Positions 24,401 to 26,803 of a DNA stretch of 26,803 nucleotides are shown piece after piece. How positions within the stretch are numbered: the stretch's first letter is position 1; every line of letters begins with the position of its first letter. The translations under genes were made by a program, and so were the position numbers. The notes beneath the pieces are model-generated. The model did not search any database. It was not told the DNA's origin and worked only from the letters and a program-made list of their open reading frames with translations. Source of the DNA: Mnemiopsis leidyi (Eukaryota > Ctenophora > Tentaculata > Lobata > Bolinopsidae); assembly GCA_000226015.1 (NCBI GenBank), contig JH153682.1, forward strand, positions 100,474 to 127,276, given 5' to 3'.

Positions 24401-25399
24401 ACAAGTGTAAACTGTATAGTACAGTGTATAATGTATAGTATACACAGTGTCTACTGTATAGTTTACACAGTGTATATTGTGCATTATAAACAGTTTAAAC
24501 TACACTGTTTTGCTTGACTTTGAATCTTGAGGCAGAAAACCAGATTTTGCAAACATCTCCCCACTTCTCCACAAAATTATTTGCTATAAATTACAGAACA
24601 GATATCAAAATGTAAAACTAAGAAATTAGAAAGATAGCCACTTTTAAAGTATTACAAAAATTCAATATCGAAAGAAGTTTTATACCTTCAAGTTAGTCTT
24701 TAAAGAAGTTTTATACCTTTAAGTTAGTCTTTAAAGAAGTTTCATACCTTTAAGTTAGTCTTTAAAGAAGTTGTATACCTTTAAGTTAGTCTTTAAAGAA
24801 GTTTTATACCTTTAAGTTAGTCTTAAAGAAGTTTTATACCTTTAAGTTTGTCTAAGAAGTTTAAACCTTATACCTTTAGTCTTTTAAGAAGTTTCATACC
24901 TTCAAGTTAGTCTTTTAAGAAGTTTCATACCTTTAAGTTAGTCTTTAAAGAAGTTTTATACCTTTAAGTTAGTCTTTAAATAAGTTTTATACCTTTAGGT
25001 TCGTCTTTTAAGAAACTTTATACCTTAAGTTAGTCTTTAAAGAAGTTTCATACCTTTAAGTTAGTCTTTAAAGAAGTTTCATACCTTTAAGTTAGTCTTT
25101 AAAGAAGTTTTATACCTTTAAGTTAGTCTTTAAATAAGTTTTATACCTTTAAGTTAGTCTTTAAAGAAGTTTTATACCTTTAAGTTAGTCTTTAAATAAG
25201 TTTTATACCTTTAAGTTAGTCTTTAAATAAGTTTTATACCTTTAAGTTAGTCTTTAAAGAAGTTTCCTACCTTTAAGTTAGTCTCCCCGTCCAGGTTTGC
25301 TGTAGTTATAAAACAACTCCCTTCCTCGTCACTAGAAGAGAGGAGGACCATGTCGCAGGGGAACTCTTCCTCACACTCACACTTCACTACGTCACCTAC
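296..25399 (-). CDS. ATP11-like: P4-ATPase phospholipid flippase, ATP11 class, partial (6 internal exons)
   Basis: P4-ATPases flip aminophospholipids to the cytosolic leaflet using ATP, usually with a CDC50 partner. Six minus-strand exons join with matching phases: 25271-25399, 23223-23326, 22051-22110, 15673-15737, 2256-2337 and 296-434. Together they encode 192 codons plus split codons at the junctions. The order matches the family: an A-domain segment [18 protein letters not shown], then LDGETNLK (the DGET dephosphorylation motif), [38 protein letters not shown], and a hydrophobic helix corresponding to TM3. The phrases SLG..NLLL.GATLKNT and VYTG..TKMALN resemble animal ATP11A/B/C more than ATP8 or ATP9, from memory of those proteins. 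The N-terminus with TM1-2 lies right of the window, and TM4 with the DKTG catalytic site lies left of it. Introns are 1944, 1112, 6313, 13335 and 1821 nt, and the last three contain plus-strand genes. Confidence 0.95.
435..949. other. Non-coding stretch upstream of the CREC gene, inside the P4 intron
   Basis: I see no supported exon. Bases 720-760 have a short run of TACACGTA-like repeats. A pyrimidine tract (CTCTCTCACTCTCTCCTTC) at about 816-836 could mark a transcription start region for the CREC gene, but no TATA box is evident. Open frames on the minus strand here show no family resemblance. Confidence 0.35.
945..1190 (+). repeat. Degenerate AGCAACCAGCTA repeat in the CREC 5' flank
   Basis: About 20 imperfect copies of a 10-13 bp motif (variants CTAGCAACC, CAACCAGCTA, CTAGTTACC) fill the last 250 bases before the ATG of the CREC gene. 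It contains no ATG and probably forms much of the 5' UTR. Confidence 0.75.
1202..2023 (+). CDS. CREC-family (reticulocalbin/calumenin-like) ER calcium-binding protein
   Basis: 273 residues in one exon. CREC proteins are multi-EF-hand, low-affinity calcium binders of the secretory pathway. Residues 1-20 form a hydrophobic signal peptide. Canonical 12-residue EF loops lie at about 29-40 ([12 protein letters not shown]), 65-76 ([12 protein letters not shown]), 158-169 ([12 protein letters not shown]), 203-214 ([12 protein letters not shown]) and 239-250 ([12 protein letters not shown]). Residues 121-150 (EEFTGF..PE.FQHM..IVV) match the CREC signature between EF2 and EF4, but the EF3 loop itself is degenerate. 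The C-terminus is KEEL, a KDEL-type ER retrieval signal. The protein is shorter than the usual 310-330 residues because EF1 starts almost at the signal peptide. The ATG is the first in frame and gives the signal peptide. It lies in a P4-ATPase intron on the opposite strand. Confidence 0.9.
   Translation: MFLLYVTLSTTLPALLLSSTVLHIFREIDANEDNTISLTELGAWFNFQDVEYLKQNARDHFIMFDKNHDNAVTWEEYANIAFGANHVETCRAVYDNKTPPDFSKLGNQVQDAIMTAVRRWRAAGGFSMSQEEFTGFTYPELFQHMRNIVVAEAYQTYDTNRDGKVSGEELLGKKFKLTSSQVEEFRRGEFDMRGEPNMLGLKDRNNNGVFEKKELSYWLMENRRMMRRQESEGLFREMDTDENTRISLKEFRSNSNKIRWSSIGRFIDIKEEL
2119..2124 (+). terminator. Possible poly(A) signal ATTAAA of the CREC gene
   Basis: ATTAAA lies about 95 bases after the TGA and is followed by a TG-rich tract (TTGTTGTAATAGATGG). 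It leaves about 130 bases before the opposite-strand exon at 2256. Confidence 0.45.
2256..2337 (-). CDS. ATP11-like: P4-ATPase exon e
   Basis: 82 nt (2 + 26 codons + 2). The acceptor is CCTTCAG|GCGTT and the donor GAGTG|GTATGT. It encodes [20 protein letters not shown] then YKLPSIE|W, continuing exon d directly as in ATP11 proteins. A 13.3-kb intron separates it from exon d and contains the whole AMT gene. Confidence 0.95.
2390..2660. repeat. Degenerate CAGTACACTG / TTTAAACAG repeat
   Basis: Imperfect 13-26 bp repeats of AGTACACTGCACAGTACACT, with TTTAAACAGT inserts, pass into TATACTGTAAACAT repeats. On the minus strand this lies some 50-320 nt upstream of the exon e acceptor. Similar sequence recurs at 23935-24500 in another intron of the same host gene. 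Confidence 0.75.
3165..3240 (-). repeat. tRNA-like fragment (SINE head or tRNA relic)
   Basis: On the minus strand, ACCAGCACACCGCTGTTATG is followed by TAAACAATGCGGTCCTGGGT and TGTATCC. This looks like the anticodon arm, variable loop and T arm of a tRNA with a damaged B box. No intact cloverleaf can be drawn. Confidence 0.35.
3590..3724 (-). repeat. tRNA-derived SINE-like sequence
   Basis: The minus strand shows CCTGTAGCTCAGTTGGTAAT, a good A box (TAGCTCAGTTGG) with tRNA-like flanks. A weak B-box-like GGTTCCC lies about 80 bases on. It is a SINE head or pseudo-tRNA rather than a working tRNA gene. Confidence 0.45.
3913..4657. mobile_element. Foldback MITE-like DNA transposon with 8-bp target duplication
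   Basis: A 745-bp element. Its ends are inverted repeats: the left starts GGTCGTATGAAAGAATACCG and the reverse complement of the right starts GGTCGTATGAAAGAATGCCG (24 of 25 bases match over the first 25). Longer arms follow, with GGGACCCGGGCGCC and TTGGCCAA segments in both. The direct repeat AAAATAAT flanks it at 3905-3912 and 4658-4665. An 8-bp duplication fits hAT or Merlin superfamilies; a GG start mildly favours Merlin. It has no transposase. The left half contains an internal array of GGGACCCTAATGG-like units (about 3955-4215), so the arms are unequal. Confidence 0.82.
4666..5095. other. AT-rich intronic spacer, nothing recognised
   Basis: AT-rich DNA with a run of AATATAA-like tracts at 4660-4750. 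I see no exon, RNA gene or clear repeat. Confidence 0.4.
5107..5962. mobile_element. Inverted-repeat-bounded element, family uncertain
   Basis: The left arm (about 5107-5230) and right arm (about 5839-5962) are imperfect inverted repeats about 125 bp long. They share GACAACTTCACCACATGA and GGGTA.CCAATCAA. The motif GACAACTTCA.CACA occurs twice in each arm. The 600-bp interior is less AT-rich than the flanks and contains a TATA-like TGTATATAAG at about 5331. No protein could be recognised and I could not define a target duplication, so the class is open. Confidence 0.5.
5972..7107. other. Intronic spacer, nothing recognised
   Basis: I find no supported gene. A frame at 6401-6619 is open but shows no family resemblance and no splice context. 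Confidence 0.35.
7108..7530. repeat. 12-bp minisatellite (TCTCTACTCTTG)n
   Basis: About 35 near-identical copies with occasional TAG or CAA variants. On the plus strand it is a pure pyrimidine-rich tract. It lies about 1.4 kb upstream of the AMT start codon exon. Confidence 0.95.
8063..8150. repeat. 24-bp tandem repeat, four copies
   Basis: Four copies of CATAGGTTTCAATTTAACGT plus GTAA, differing by one or two bases. No splice site can be linked to it. Confidence 0.85.
8282..8353 (+). promoter_or_regulatory. CCAAT/E-box cluster, candidate AMT promoter
   Basis: In 72 bases there are two CCAAT boxes (GACCAATGAG at 8299, GCCAATCAG at 8321) and two E-box palindromes (GTCATGTGAC at 8282, ATCACGTGTT at 8344). 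These are the sites expected for NF-Y and bHLH-Zip factors. The cluster lies about 600 bases upstream of a probable 5' UTR acceptor. The transcription start was not located. Confidence 0.4.
8843..8940 (+). repeat. 16-bp repeat with branch points ending at a 5' UTR acceptor
   Basis: Five copies of TACTCATTCTAACACT (8843-8925). Four carry CTAAC, a branch-point consensus; one has ATAAC. The last CTAAC (8916-8920) is 20 bases before ACCGTAG at 8940, a good acceptor. The probable 5' UTR exon starts at 8941, 31 bases before the AMT ATG. A trans-splice acceptor would look the same. Confidence 0.6.
8972..14212 (+). CDS. AMT: Ammonium transporter, AMT/MEP type (12 coding exons, complete)
   Basis: AMT proteins are trimeric membrane channels or transporters for ammonium, usually with 11 helices. 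Exons: 8972-9127, 9346-9496, 10123-10257, 10475-10576, 10816-11044, 11522-11622, 11852-11917, 12537-12646, 12877-13029, 13317-13421, 13695-13810, 14134-14212. All junctions are GT-AG with consistent phases, giving exactly 500 residues. Landmarks: [20 protein letters not shown] (51-70), [29 protein letters not shown] with the first pore His at about 210, [15 protein letters not shown] (244-263), ITAGC, and [13 protein letters not shown] with the second pore His at about 367. The tail [20 protein letters not shown] is the conserved cytosolic regulatory segment. The polarity and two-His pore identify AMT rather than Rh glycoproteins. The gene lies wholly inside a P4-ATPase intron on the opposite strand. 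Five of its introns, counting the probable 5' UTR intron, carry splice-signal repeats. Confidence 0.97.
9580..10122 (+). repeat. 41-bp minisatellite filling AMT intron 2 and supplying its acceptor
   Basis: About 13 copies, each with CCAATCAG (some CCAATTAG), GAGAGCTGTATTCTAGACA and CACGTGACTGAAACTGA. The last copy's CCAATCAG is the acceptor: CCAATCAG|GAGCTGAAGG starts exon 3 at 10123, which frame and AMT homology both require. The exon's first bases GAGCTG match the unit, so the array runs into coding sequence. Each unit also has a CCAAT box and most have a CACGTG E-box. Confidence 0.93.
11135..11515 (+). repeat. CTAAC-rich minisatellite in AMT intron 5
   Basis: About 10 higher-order units of 36-47 bp made of AACTAACTGT, AACTTAAACTAACAACATAC and variants. 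Dozens of CTAAC branch-point consensus motifs occur. The array ends 6 bases before the acceptor ATACAAG|GTACGG at 11521. No pyrimidine tract separates it from the AG, and the last CTAAC motifs lie about 11-24 bases upstream. Confidence 0.9.
11613..11781 (+). repeat. 21-bp minisatellite built on the AMT exon 6 5' splice site
   Basis: Units of 21 bp (GTAAGTCTACTAGAAGCG plus CCA) start at the real donor (11623) and at 11644, 11665, 11686, 11707 and 11728, with weaker copies at 11749 (GCAAGT) and 11770. The exon tail ACAACCGCCG is 7/10 identical to the unit's AGAAGCGCCA. The unit is seven codons (KSTRSAS), open in the exon frame through the array and on to 11828. Confidence 0.92.
11918..12536 (+). 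other. AMT intron 7, no clear content
   Basis: 619-nt AT-rich intron. Bases 12262-12505 are open on both strands, but neither reading resembles a family and no splice sites fit. Confidence 0.5.
13122..13196 (+). repeat. tRNA-derived SINE head or pseudo-tRNA in AMT intron 9
   Basis: A perfect A box (TAGCGCAGTTGG, 13129-13140) and a good B box (ATTTCGAATCCC, about 13174-13185) at tRNA spacing. The last bases TGCTGCC can pair with GGTAGCG near the start, but the T stem mismatches, so it is not a working tRNA gene. Confidence 0.55.
13893..14056 (+). repeat. 50-bp tandem repeat with acceptor-like ends in AMT intron 11
   Basis: Three copies plus a partial one. Each ends CAATATTTTCAG|CTTT or close to it, with AG at 13938-9, 13988-9 and 14038-9. 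The true acceptor, AAATTTTCAG at 14133, resembles these, so three decoy acceptors precede it. Confidence 0.85.
14208..14213 (+). terminator. AATAAA overlapping the AMT stop codon
   Basis: The last codons GAA TAA plus the next A spell AATAAA. A TG-rich stretch follows at 14246 and earlier (CATGTCTAAGTGTTATC). No other AATAAA lies near downstream, so the 3' UTR may be only some 10-30 nt. Confidence 0.45.
14246..14455. repeat. 13-bp minisatellite after the AMT gene
   Basis: About 16 copies of ATCATGAGATACT, with CAATC and TATTA variants. It begins 33 bases after the AMT stop codon. Each unit holds the palindrome TCATGA. Confidence 0.95.
14456..15587. other. AT-rich spacer in the P4 intron, nothing firm
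   Basis: Short open frames at 14676-14867 and 15400-15582 have no recognisable products. The stretch [19 protein letters not shown] at about 14685-14740 looks protein-like, but it lacks an ATG and an in-frame acceptor. No exon was called. Confidence 0.3.
15588..15652. repeat. (CAGA)n microsatellite
   Basis: CAGACAGACACACAGACAGG-type tract, 20 bases from the P4 exon d donor on its intronic side. Confidence 0.9.
15673..15737 (-). CDS. ATP11-like: P4-ATPase exon d
   Basis: 65 nt (1 + 21 codons + 1). The acceptor is TTTTCAG|GTCTC and the donor TACG|GTAAGTC. It encodes [20 protein letters not shown] plus Y. This is the most diagnostic segment for the ATP11 class. The 6.3-kb intron before it holds three plus-strand transcription units. 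Confidence 0.95.
15903..16003. mobile_element. 101-bp MITE with TAA target duplication
   Basis: The ends are 22-23 bp inverted repeats: CTGTGAACAACATAGGACGT against CTGTGAAGAACATAGGACGT (one mismatch). Flanking TAA occurs at 15900-15902 and 16004-16006. A 3-bp TAA duplication fits PIF/Harbinger. A TA duplication (Tc1/mariner) cannot be excluded. Confidence 0.75.
16019..16330 (+). other. Possible upstream exon(s) of the following gene, unresolved
   Basis: Three overlapping plus-strand readings are open in turn: from the ATG at 16019 ([19 protein letters not shown]...), then [20 protein letters not shown], then [21 protein letters not shown] candidate exon 16221-16293 (acceptor TTCTTTAG, donor AGG|GTTTGC) would join the exon at 16412 in phase. 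The minus strand is also open for 67 codons (16125-16328). The evidence does not decide between them. Confidence 0.25.
16412..16786 (+). CDS. Last two exons of an unidentified gene
   Basis: Exon 16412-16552 (47 codons) has acceptor TCCTTACAG with a CTAAC branch point about 20 bases upstream, and donor GACCG|GTAAGA. It encodes [20 protein letters not shown], then a polar Ser/Thr/Glu-rich stretch ending SDSSFRP. Exon 16718-16786 (acceptor TTCTTTTCAG) adds [22 protein letters not shown] and a TGA. AATAAA follows 36 bases later. The phase fits, and the AATAAA makes this a convincing 3' end. The peptide is hydrophilic, like a cytosolic tail, and I recognise no domain. The 5' exons were not found; 16019-16293 is a weak candidate. 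It lies in the P4 intron between exons c and d, opposite strand. Confidence 0.62.
16510..16676 (+). repeat. 49-bp duplication of an exon tail plus its donor
   Basis: The last 43 bases of the exon ending at 16552 and its GTAAGA donor are repeated at a 49-bp period. Further TTCAGACCG|GT junctions lie at 16600-16603 and 16649-16652 (GTAACA and GTAGCA). About 2.5 extra copies, some 90% alike. Using a later donor would hit a stop codon, so the first is the working one. Confidence 0.9.
16822..16827 (+). terminator. Poly(A) signal AATAAA
   Basis: AATAAA lies 36 bases after the TGA at 16786, in GTTCGAATAAACTTTATGG. Confidence 0.75.
16828..17591 (+). other. Spacer and 5' flank of the type II membrane protein gene
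   Basis: AT-rich, no coding signal. TTTTTATATTCCAGTTT near 17270-17287 could be a TATA/initiator pair, and ACCCACAG at about 17568-17575 could be a 5' UTR or trans-splice acceptor just before the ATG. Both are tentative. Confidence 0.25.
17592..19650 (+). CDS. Type II membrane protein, acidic repeat stalk, Cys-rich C-terminus
   Basis: Two exons, 17592-18783 (donor AATC|GTGAGT) and 19538-19650 (acceptor ATTTTCAG), join in phase 1 to give 434 residues. The ATG is the first after an in-frame TGA at 17547. A basic N-terminus ([15 protein letters not shown]) precedes one helix at about 26-48 ([20 protein letters not shown]), predicting cytosolic N, outside C. The stalk is Glu/Asp-rich, with nine 8-residue repeats (EEPTESLA type, DNA 18057-18272), a Lys-rich block ([12 protein letters not shown]) and possible N-glycosylation sites (NLT, NQS). 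The end holds eight Cys across both exons (KKC, PEC, QSC, NRC, KVC, PCC, VYC), likely a disulphide-bonded domain. I do not recognise the family. An extra exon-like segment lies in the intron (18991-19124). Confidence 0.75.
18057..18272 (+). repeat. Coding 24-bp minisatellite (nine octapeptides)
   Basis: Nine successive 8-residue units, such as [40 protein letters not shown] and TESLADEP. The Thr/Glu start and Glu-Glu core are kept while the rest drifts. It lies in the predicted extracellular stalk. Confidence 0.85.
18991..19124 (+). CDS. Exon-like open segment inside the type II gene intron
   Basis: Acceptor CTGCTTTGTAG at 18990 and donor GACAG|GTGAAG after 19124. The phase-0 reading is [39 protein letters not shown] and ELTID. 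It has two Cys and balanced composition, unlike the random AT-rich flanks. Its phases (0 in, 2 out) do not fit the flanking exons (1 out, 1 in). It could be an alternative exon, for example from a phase-0 donor GAA|GTAACG at about 18755, part of another gene, or chance. Confidence 0.35.
19651..20432 (+). other. 3' flank of the type II gene and spacer
   Basis: Two to three copies of a roughly 33-bp ATCAAGATATTCACATA repeat lie at about 19655-19735. AATAAA at 19988-19993 is the likely poly(A) signal of the type II gene. A 28-codon frame starts at 20133 in a strong context (ACCATGG). Confidence 0.45.
20434..20598 (+). CDS. Small single-pass membrane protein (54 aa)
   Basis: The ATG at 20434 opens 54 codons: [11 protein letters not shown], a helix [20 protein letters not shown], then [10 protein letters not shown] and an acidic tail with one NET glycosylation site. 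AATAAA lies 35 bases after the TGA, which supports a real short transcript. An alternative N-terminus exists: ATG 20133 (context ACCATGG) reads [20 protein letters not shown] to a donor T|GTAAGAG at 20193, which joins acceptor CTCTCAG at 20479 in the same phase and keeps the helix (59 aa). I cannot choose firmly. No family is recognised. It could also be a signal-anchor exon of something larger, though the stop and poly(A) signal argue against that. It is nested in the P4 intron. Confidence 0.55.
   Translation: MSLLSCGIKTKLILSVALAWILIGAVILYLLLSADVDKEGTGVEAVNLNETVGS
20633..20638 (+). terminator. Poly(A) signal AATAAA
   Basis: AATAAA in TTTGAATAAATGAAGTGTG, 35 bases after the small membrane protein stop, followed by TGTG-rich sequence. 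Confidence 0.7.
20700..21160. other. AT-rich spacer, nothing recognised
   Basis: No exon, RNA or repeat that I can support. Confidence 0.35.
21165..21240 (+). repeat. tRNA-like SINE head
   Basis: An A-box-like TAGCTTAGTAGCC and a B-box-like AGTTTGAATCCC at tRNA spacing, with no full cloverleaf. Confidence 0.4.
21340..22050. other. Spacer with one short GC-rich hairpin
   Basis: CTCTGGC-TTCC-GCCAGAG at about 21452-21469 is a perfect 7-bp stem-loop within a GC-richer patch (21450-21530), possibly old transposon DNA. An open minus-strand frame here (21333-21563) has no family resemblance. Confidence 0.3.
22051..22110 (-). CDS. ATP11-like: P4-ATPase exon c
   Basis: 60 nt (1 + 19 codons + 2). 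The acceptor is TTTCAG|ATTCC and the donor ATGAA|GTAAGT. It completes R and encodes [19 protein letters not shown]. The F.GRI phrase after LY is typical of P4-ATPases. The short exon is supported by exact phase fit on both sides. Confidence 0.92.
22202..22320. repeat. Cluster 1 of CGGAC-N4-GTCCG palindromes
   Basis: Six units of the type CGGACTGTTGTCCGAA or CGGACTCTTGTCCGAA lie at about 16-18 bp spacing, broken by one spacer (TCTGTGTTCCGAAAAAAG). Each can form a 5-bp stem with a 4-nt loop. It lies in the P4 intron between exons b and c. Confidence 0.85.
22804..23092. repeat. Cluster 2 of CGGAC-N4-GTCCG palindromes
   Basis: The same palindromes in both orientations (CGGACAAGAGTCCG and CGGACTGTTGTCCG), several in back-to-back pairs such as CGGACAAGAGTCCGC then ATGGACTGTTGTCCGAA. 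At 23040-23065 CCGAATTTTCGG makes a further palindrome between inverted copies. About nine units in three groups, some 500 bp from cluster 1. Confidence 0.85.
23223..23326 (-). CDS. ATP11-like: P4-ATPase exon b
   Basis: 34 codons plus 2 nt (phase 0 in, phase 2 out). The acceptor is CTACAG|ATTC and the donor ACAG|GTAAGT. It encodes [12 protein letters not shown], then [13 protein letters not shown]. The IECE.P...LY string is a conserved P4 landmark after the DGET loop. Confidence 0.93.
23935..24500. repeat. Degenerate ACAGTACACA / TATACAGT repeats
   Basis: Two patches (about 23935-24050 and 24340-24500) of imperfect CAGTACACA, TATACAGTA and GTATAGTTTACACAGTG units, roughly inverted to each other. 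They resemble the repeat at 2390-2660. The rest of the P4 intron at 23327-24660 shows nothing else. Confidence 0.6.
24668..25286 (-). repeat. 31-bp minisatellite built on the P4 exon a 5' splice site
   Basis: About 20 copies of a 31-bp unit. On the minus strand each reads AGACTAACTTAAAG|GTATAA followed by AACTTCTTTAA. The first 14 bases are identical to the last 14 coding bases of exon a (ending E-T-N-L-K), and GTATAA stands where the true donor is GTAGGA. The array begins at the splice junction itself. It has in-frame stops, so later donors would truncate the protein. Confidence 0.95.
25271..25399 (-). CDS. ATP11-like: P4-ATPase exon a: actuator domain with DGET motif
   Basis: 43 codons, phase 0 at both ends. 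The acceptor is CTGCAG|GTAGGT and the donor AAAG|GTAGGA. It encodes VGDVVKC...[17 protein letters not shown], then [17 protein letters not shown] is the P4 counterpart of the TGES loop that dephosphorylates the catalytic aspartate. The last 14 nt of the exon are repeated with the donor in the long array that follows in the intron. Confidence 0.95.
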
Positions 25400-25405
25400 C
25401 TGCAG

Positions 25406-25530
25406 GAATTAGTGTGTTGTTAAGAGTTGTTAACTGTTGTTAAGAGTTGTTAGCAATTGCTGATAGTTGGACTAACAGTTGTTAACAGTTACCAGTTGTT
25501 AGTTGTTAACAGTTGTTAACAGTTGATAAA
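25406..25530 (-). repeat. TTAACAACTG repeat before the P4 exon a acceptor
   Basis: About ten imperfect 10-12 bp units (minus strand TTAACAACTG, ACTAACAACT) end about 15 bases before the acceptor CTAATTCCTGCAG. Many contain branch-point-like TTAAC or CTAAC. Confidence 0.75.
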
Positions 25531-26114
25531 AATTTAATAATTGTGATAGCAAAGAATTGGTGTGAGGAGATATAAATCACTACGTGATTGTAAAATGGCT
25601 GTGAATTGTCCGCATCACAAAATTGTTTTTGTCTATTGAACCGTTTCAATGTTTCATTGTCCTACTGAGTTAATCTAAAGAAGAAAAGATTTAAGTATAT
25701 TTCTCAAATACAACCACATTCAGACCCCAACATTTTATTTGTCAAGAATTTACTGAGCTCTCATAATTCAATTGTTCCAGAAGAAGAGCTGCTAAAAAAG
25801 AAACATAAACTCTAATTTACAATCAAGTACACGATAGGCGAATAGTAGTGAGCTCTGTATTTCTATTGTTTTTATAGTTTAGACTTTTAACCAGTCCTAA
25901 CACAGACAACTCTGTATACACGATACAGTACTACAATCCCAGACAAAACTTGATTATAATGAACTGTAAATAAGCAATTTCTGGGGTAGTACATATAGGA
26001 TTGGTAGTGGGCGGGGTTAATAATAACACTGTGCAGGTGTCATTGTAGTCCCGAGTATTATAGTAGCAGGAGTAGCTTATAGAAGAGGTAGTATTTAACT
26101 ATCTGCGGGAGTCT
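25531..26114. other. Intronic spacer, no upstream P4 exon found
   Basis: I looked on the minus strand for the exon that should precede VGDVVKC and found none with suitable splice sites, so the 5' part of the gene lies beyond 26803. Confidence 0.4.
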
Positions 26115-26120
26115 TTGTAT

Positions 26121-26165
26121 AAAGTGTGTGTTTGTGTCATGTGTGTTTGTGTGTGTGTGTGTGTC
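26121..26165. repeat. (GT)n-rich microsatellite
   Basis: A TGTGTGTTTGTG tract with 10 or more GT repeats. Confidence 0.9.
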
Positions 26166-26269
26166 ATCAGTAGGCTTTGTGTGGTGTATAGGTATTGTAA
26201 AATAGGTATTGAAGGTAGTATTACATTTATTGATTATGCTCATATAAAGCTAAAATTGGAGCTATCCCC

Positions 26270-26803
26270 AAGTATAAGTGCGTGCATGTGCAGTATAGTT
26301 TGTGCACGTATAGTGTAGTGAGTGCACGTTCAGTATAATGTGTGCACGTTCACTGTAGTGTGTGCACGTGCAGTGTAGTGTGTACATGTGCAGTGTAGTG
26401 TGTACACGTGCAGTGTAGTGTGACGTGTGTACATGTGCAGTATAGTGTGTGCATGTGCAATGTAGAGTGTGCACGTGCAGTGTAGTGTGTACATGTGCAG
26501 TATAGTGTGTGCATGTGCAATGTAGAGTGTGCACGTGCAGTGTAGTGTGTACATGTGCAGTGTAGTGTGTGCACGTTCAGTGTAATGTGTGCACATTCAC
26601 TGTAGTGTGTGCAGGTGCAGTGTTGTGTGTACATGTGCAGTGTAGTGTGTACATGTGCAGTGTAGTGTATACACGTGCAGTGTAGTGTGTACTCGTGCAG
26701 TGTAGTGTGTACATGTGCAGTGTAGTGTGTGCACGTGCAGTGTAGTGTGTACACGTGCAGTGTAGTGTGTACACGTGCAGTGTAGTGTGTACACGTGCAG
26801 TGT
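26270..26803. repeat. 20-bp minisatellite running off the right edge
   Basis: About 26 copies of GTGCAGTGTAGTGTGTACAC, with ACATGTG, GCACGTG and ACGTTCA variants. Many units carry CACGTG. The last eight or so copies are the most uniform, so recent expansion is toward the right. It gives long spurious open frames on the minus strand. Confidence 0.95.

Noticed and set aside
26262-26794. Several long open frames on the minus strand (YTLHCTCTH-type repeats)
   Set aside because: They are translations of the 20-bp minisatellite in all frames, with no start context or unique sequence.

Overview
The window is nuclear DNA from a eukaryote, almost certainly an animal. It has spliceosomal introns with GT-AG borders, AATAAA poly(A) signals, a P4-ATPase flippase, an AMT-type ammonium transporter and a CREC-family ER calcium-binding protein. 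It is AT-rich and unusually full of minisatellites. The species cannot be fixed from the sequence. Opposite-strand genes packed into long introns recall what I remember of ctenophore genomes, but that is only a guess.

Layout. The minus strand carries six exons of one large gene, an ATP11-class P4-ATPase. They lie at 25271-25399, 23223-23326, 22051-22110, 15673-15737, 2256-2337 and 296-434, in transcription order from right to left. All intron phases agree, and together they encode the A-domain DGET segment through transmembrane helix 3. Both ends of the gene lie outside the window. No exon is longer than 139 nt, so the gene is easily missed by simple ORF searches. Its introns contain the plus-strand genes: a single-exon CREC protein (1202-2023), a complete 12-exon, 500-residue ammonium transporter (8972-14212), the 3' end of an unidentified gene (16412-16786), a type II membrane protein with an acidic stalk and a Cys-rich C-terminus (17592-19650), and a tiny single-pass membrane protein (20434-20598).

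The main unexpected pattern is that many tandem arrays are built on splice signals. Four start at a 5' splice site and repeat the exon tail plus donor: P4 exon at 296-434 (21 bp), P4 exon at 25271-25399 (31 bp), AMT exon 6 (21 bp), and the exon at 16412-16552 (49 bp). One ends at a 3' splice site and repeats the acceptor (AMT intron 2, 41 bp). One repeats an acceptor-like tract (AMT intron 11, 50 bp). Three repeat branch-point-like CTAAC or TTAAC motifs just upstream of acceptors. Two of the donor arrays have a 21-bp period and stay open in the exon's own frame.

Mobile DNA includes a 745-bp foldback element with a perfect 8-bp target duplication (3913-4657), a 101-bp MITE with a TAA duplication (15903-16003), a second inverted-repeat element (about 5107-5962) and several tRNA-like SINE heads. 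A set of 14-nt palindromes (CGGAC-N4-GTCCG) forms two clusters in the P4 intron at 22111-23222. The flippase and the nested genes show no evident pathway link; their relation is positional.
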